A DNA stretch of 12,899 nucleotides from an uncultured Gemmiger sp. (GTDB lineage: Bacteria > Bacillota > Clostridia > Oscillospirales > Ruminococcaceae): NCBI GenBank assembly GCA_934502625.1, contig CAKSUQ010000034.1:1-12899 (forward strand), written 5' to 3'. The position numbers and the translations under genes were made by a program. Position 1 is the first letter of the stretch; every line of letters begins with the position of its first letter. Positions 12,878-12,899 of this stretch are shown here, piece by piece. The notes under the pieces are model-generated. The model was not told the DNA's origin and searched no databases. It was given only the letters and a program-made list of their open reading frames with translations.

Positions 12878-12899
12878 TTAGTTATGCTTTTTCTTCATG
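12878..12899 (-). CDS. C-terminal end of an unidentified minus-strand gene (partial)
   Basis: The last bases read on the minus strand as ATG-AAG-AAA-AAG-CAT-AAC-TAA, that is, ...MKKKHN-stop. The terminator just downstream (12829-12861) supports a real gene end here. Only six or seven codons are present, so the product cannot be named. Confidence 0.45.

Overview
The window joins two different pieces of DNA from a Gram-positive gut-type Firmicute. The GC-rich chromosomal code, the intergenic repeat families and the presence of SpoIID and SpoVT relatives suggest the Oscillospiraceae/Ruminococcaceae, near Faecalibacterium, Gemmiger or Subdoligranulum. That placement is inference.

Left part (1 to about 4322): one end of an integrative conjugative element of the Tn1549/CTn type. 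All genes are on the minus strand, transcribed right to left. The order is: an attenuator-like terminator, a 68-residue cysteine-rich protein, a winged-helix replication protein, an 83-residue conserved unknown, a PcfB-type accessory protein, a VirD4-type coupling ATPase, a terminator, and a shortened Maff2-type membrane peptide. The rest of the element (mating channel, relaxase, integrase) should lie left of position 1.

Junction (4323-4361): the minus strand carries a ribosome binding site and the first 12 codons of a spoVT/abrB-like regulator (MRATGIVRRIDD), then a stop where the element sequence begins. The element therefore appears to sit inside spoVT.

Right part (4362-12899): chromosomal genes. 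A plus-strand NUDIX hydrolase faces a long minus-strand cluster across an 88-bp palindromic-ended repeat and a two-way terminator. The cluster, in transcription order, is cysteine desulfurase, thiI, cinA and a 1161-residue SpoIID-type protein. A good promoter (12584-12612) precedes the desulfurase. The desulfurase and ThiI are a known sulfur relay for tRNA 4-thiouridine, and thiI and cinA overlap by four bases.

The most unusual item is the SpoIID protein. Its cytoplasmic N-terminus matches the KH-like and amidase domains of the neighbouring CinA but lacks the catalytic serine. After one membrane segment comes what looks like a class B sortase fold lacking its Cys, His and Arg. It ends in a SpoIID domain that keeps its catalytic glutamate. 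Three copies of a structured 137-145 bp repeat, all in the same orientation, sit in the two larger gaps of this cluster and upstream of its promoter. Their hairpin stems differ between copies by paired changes.
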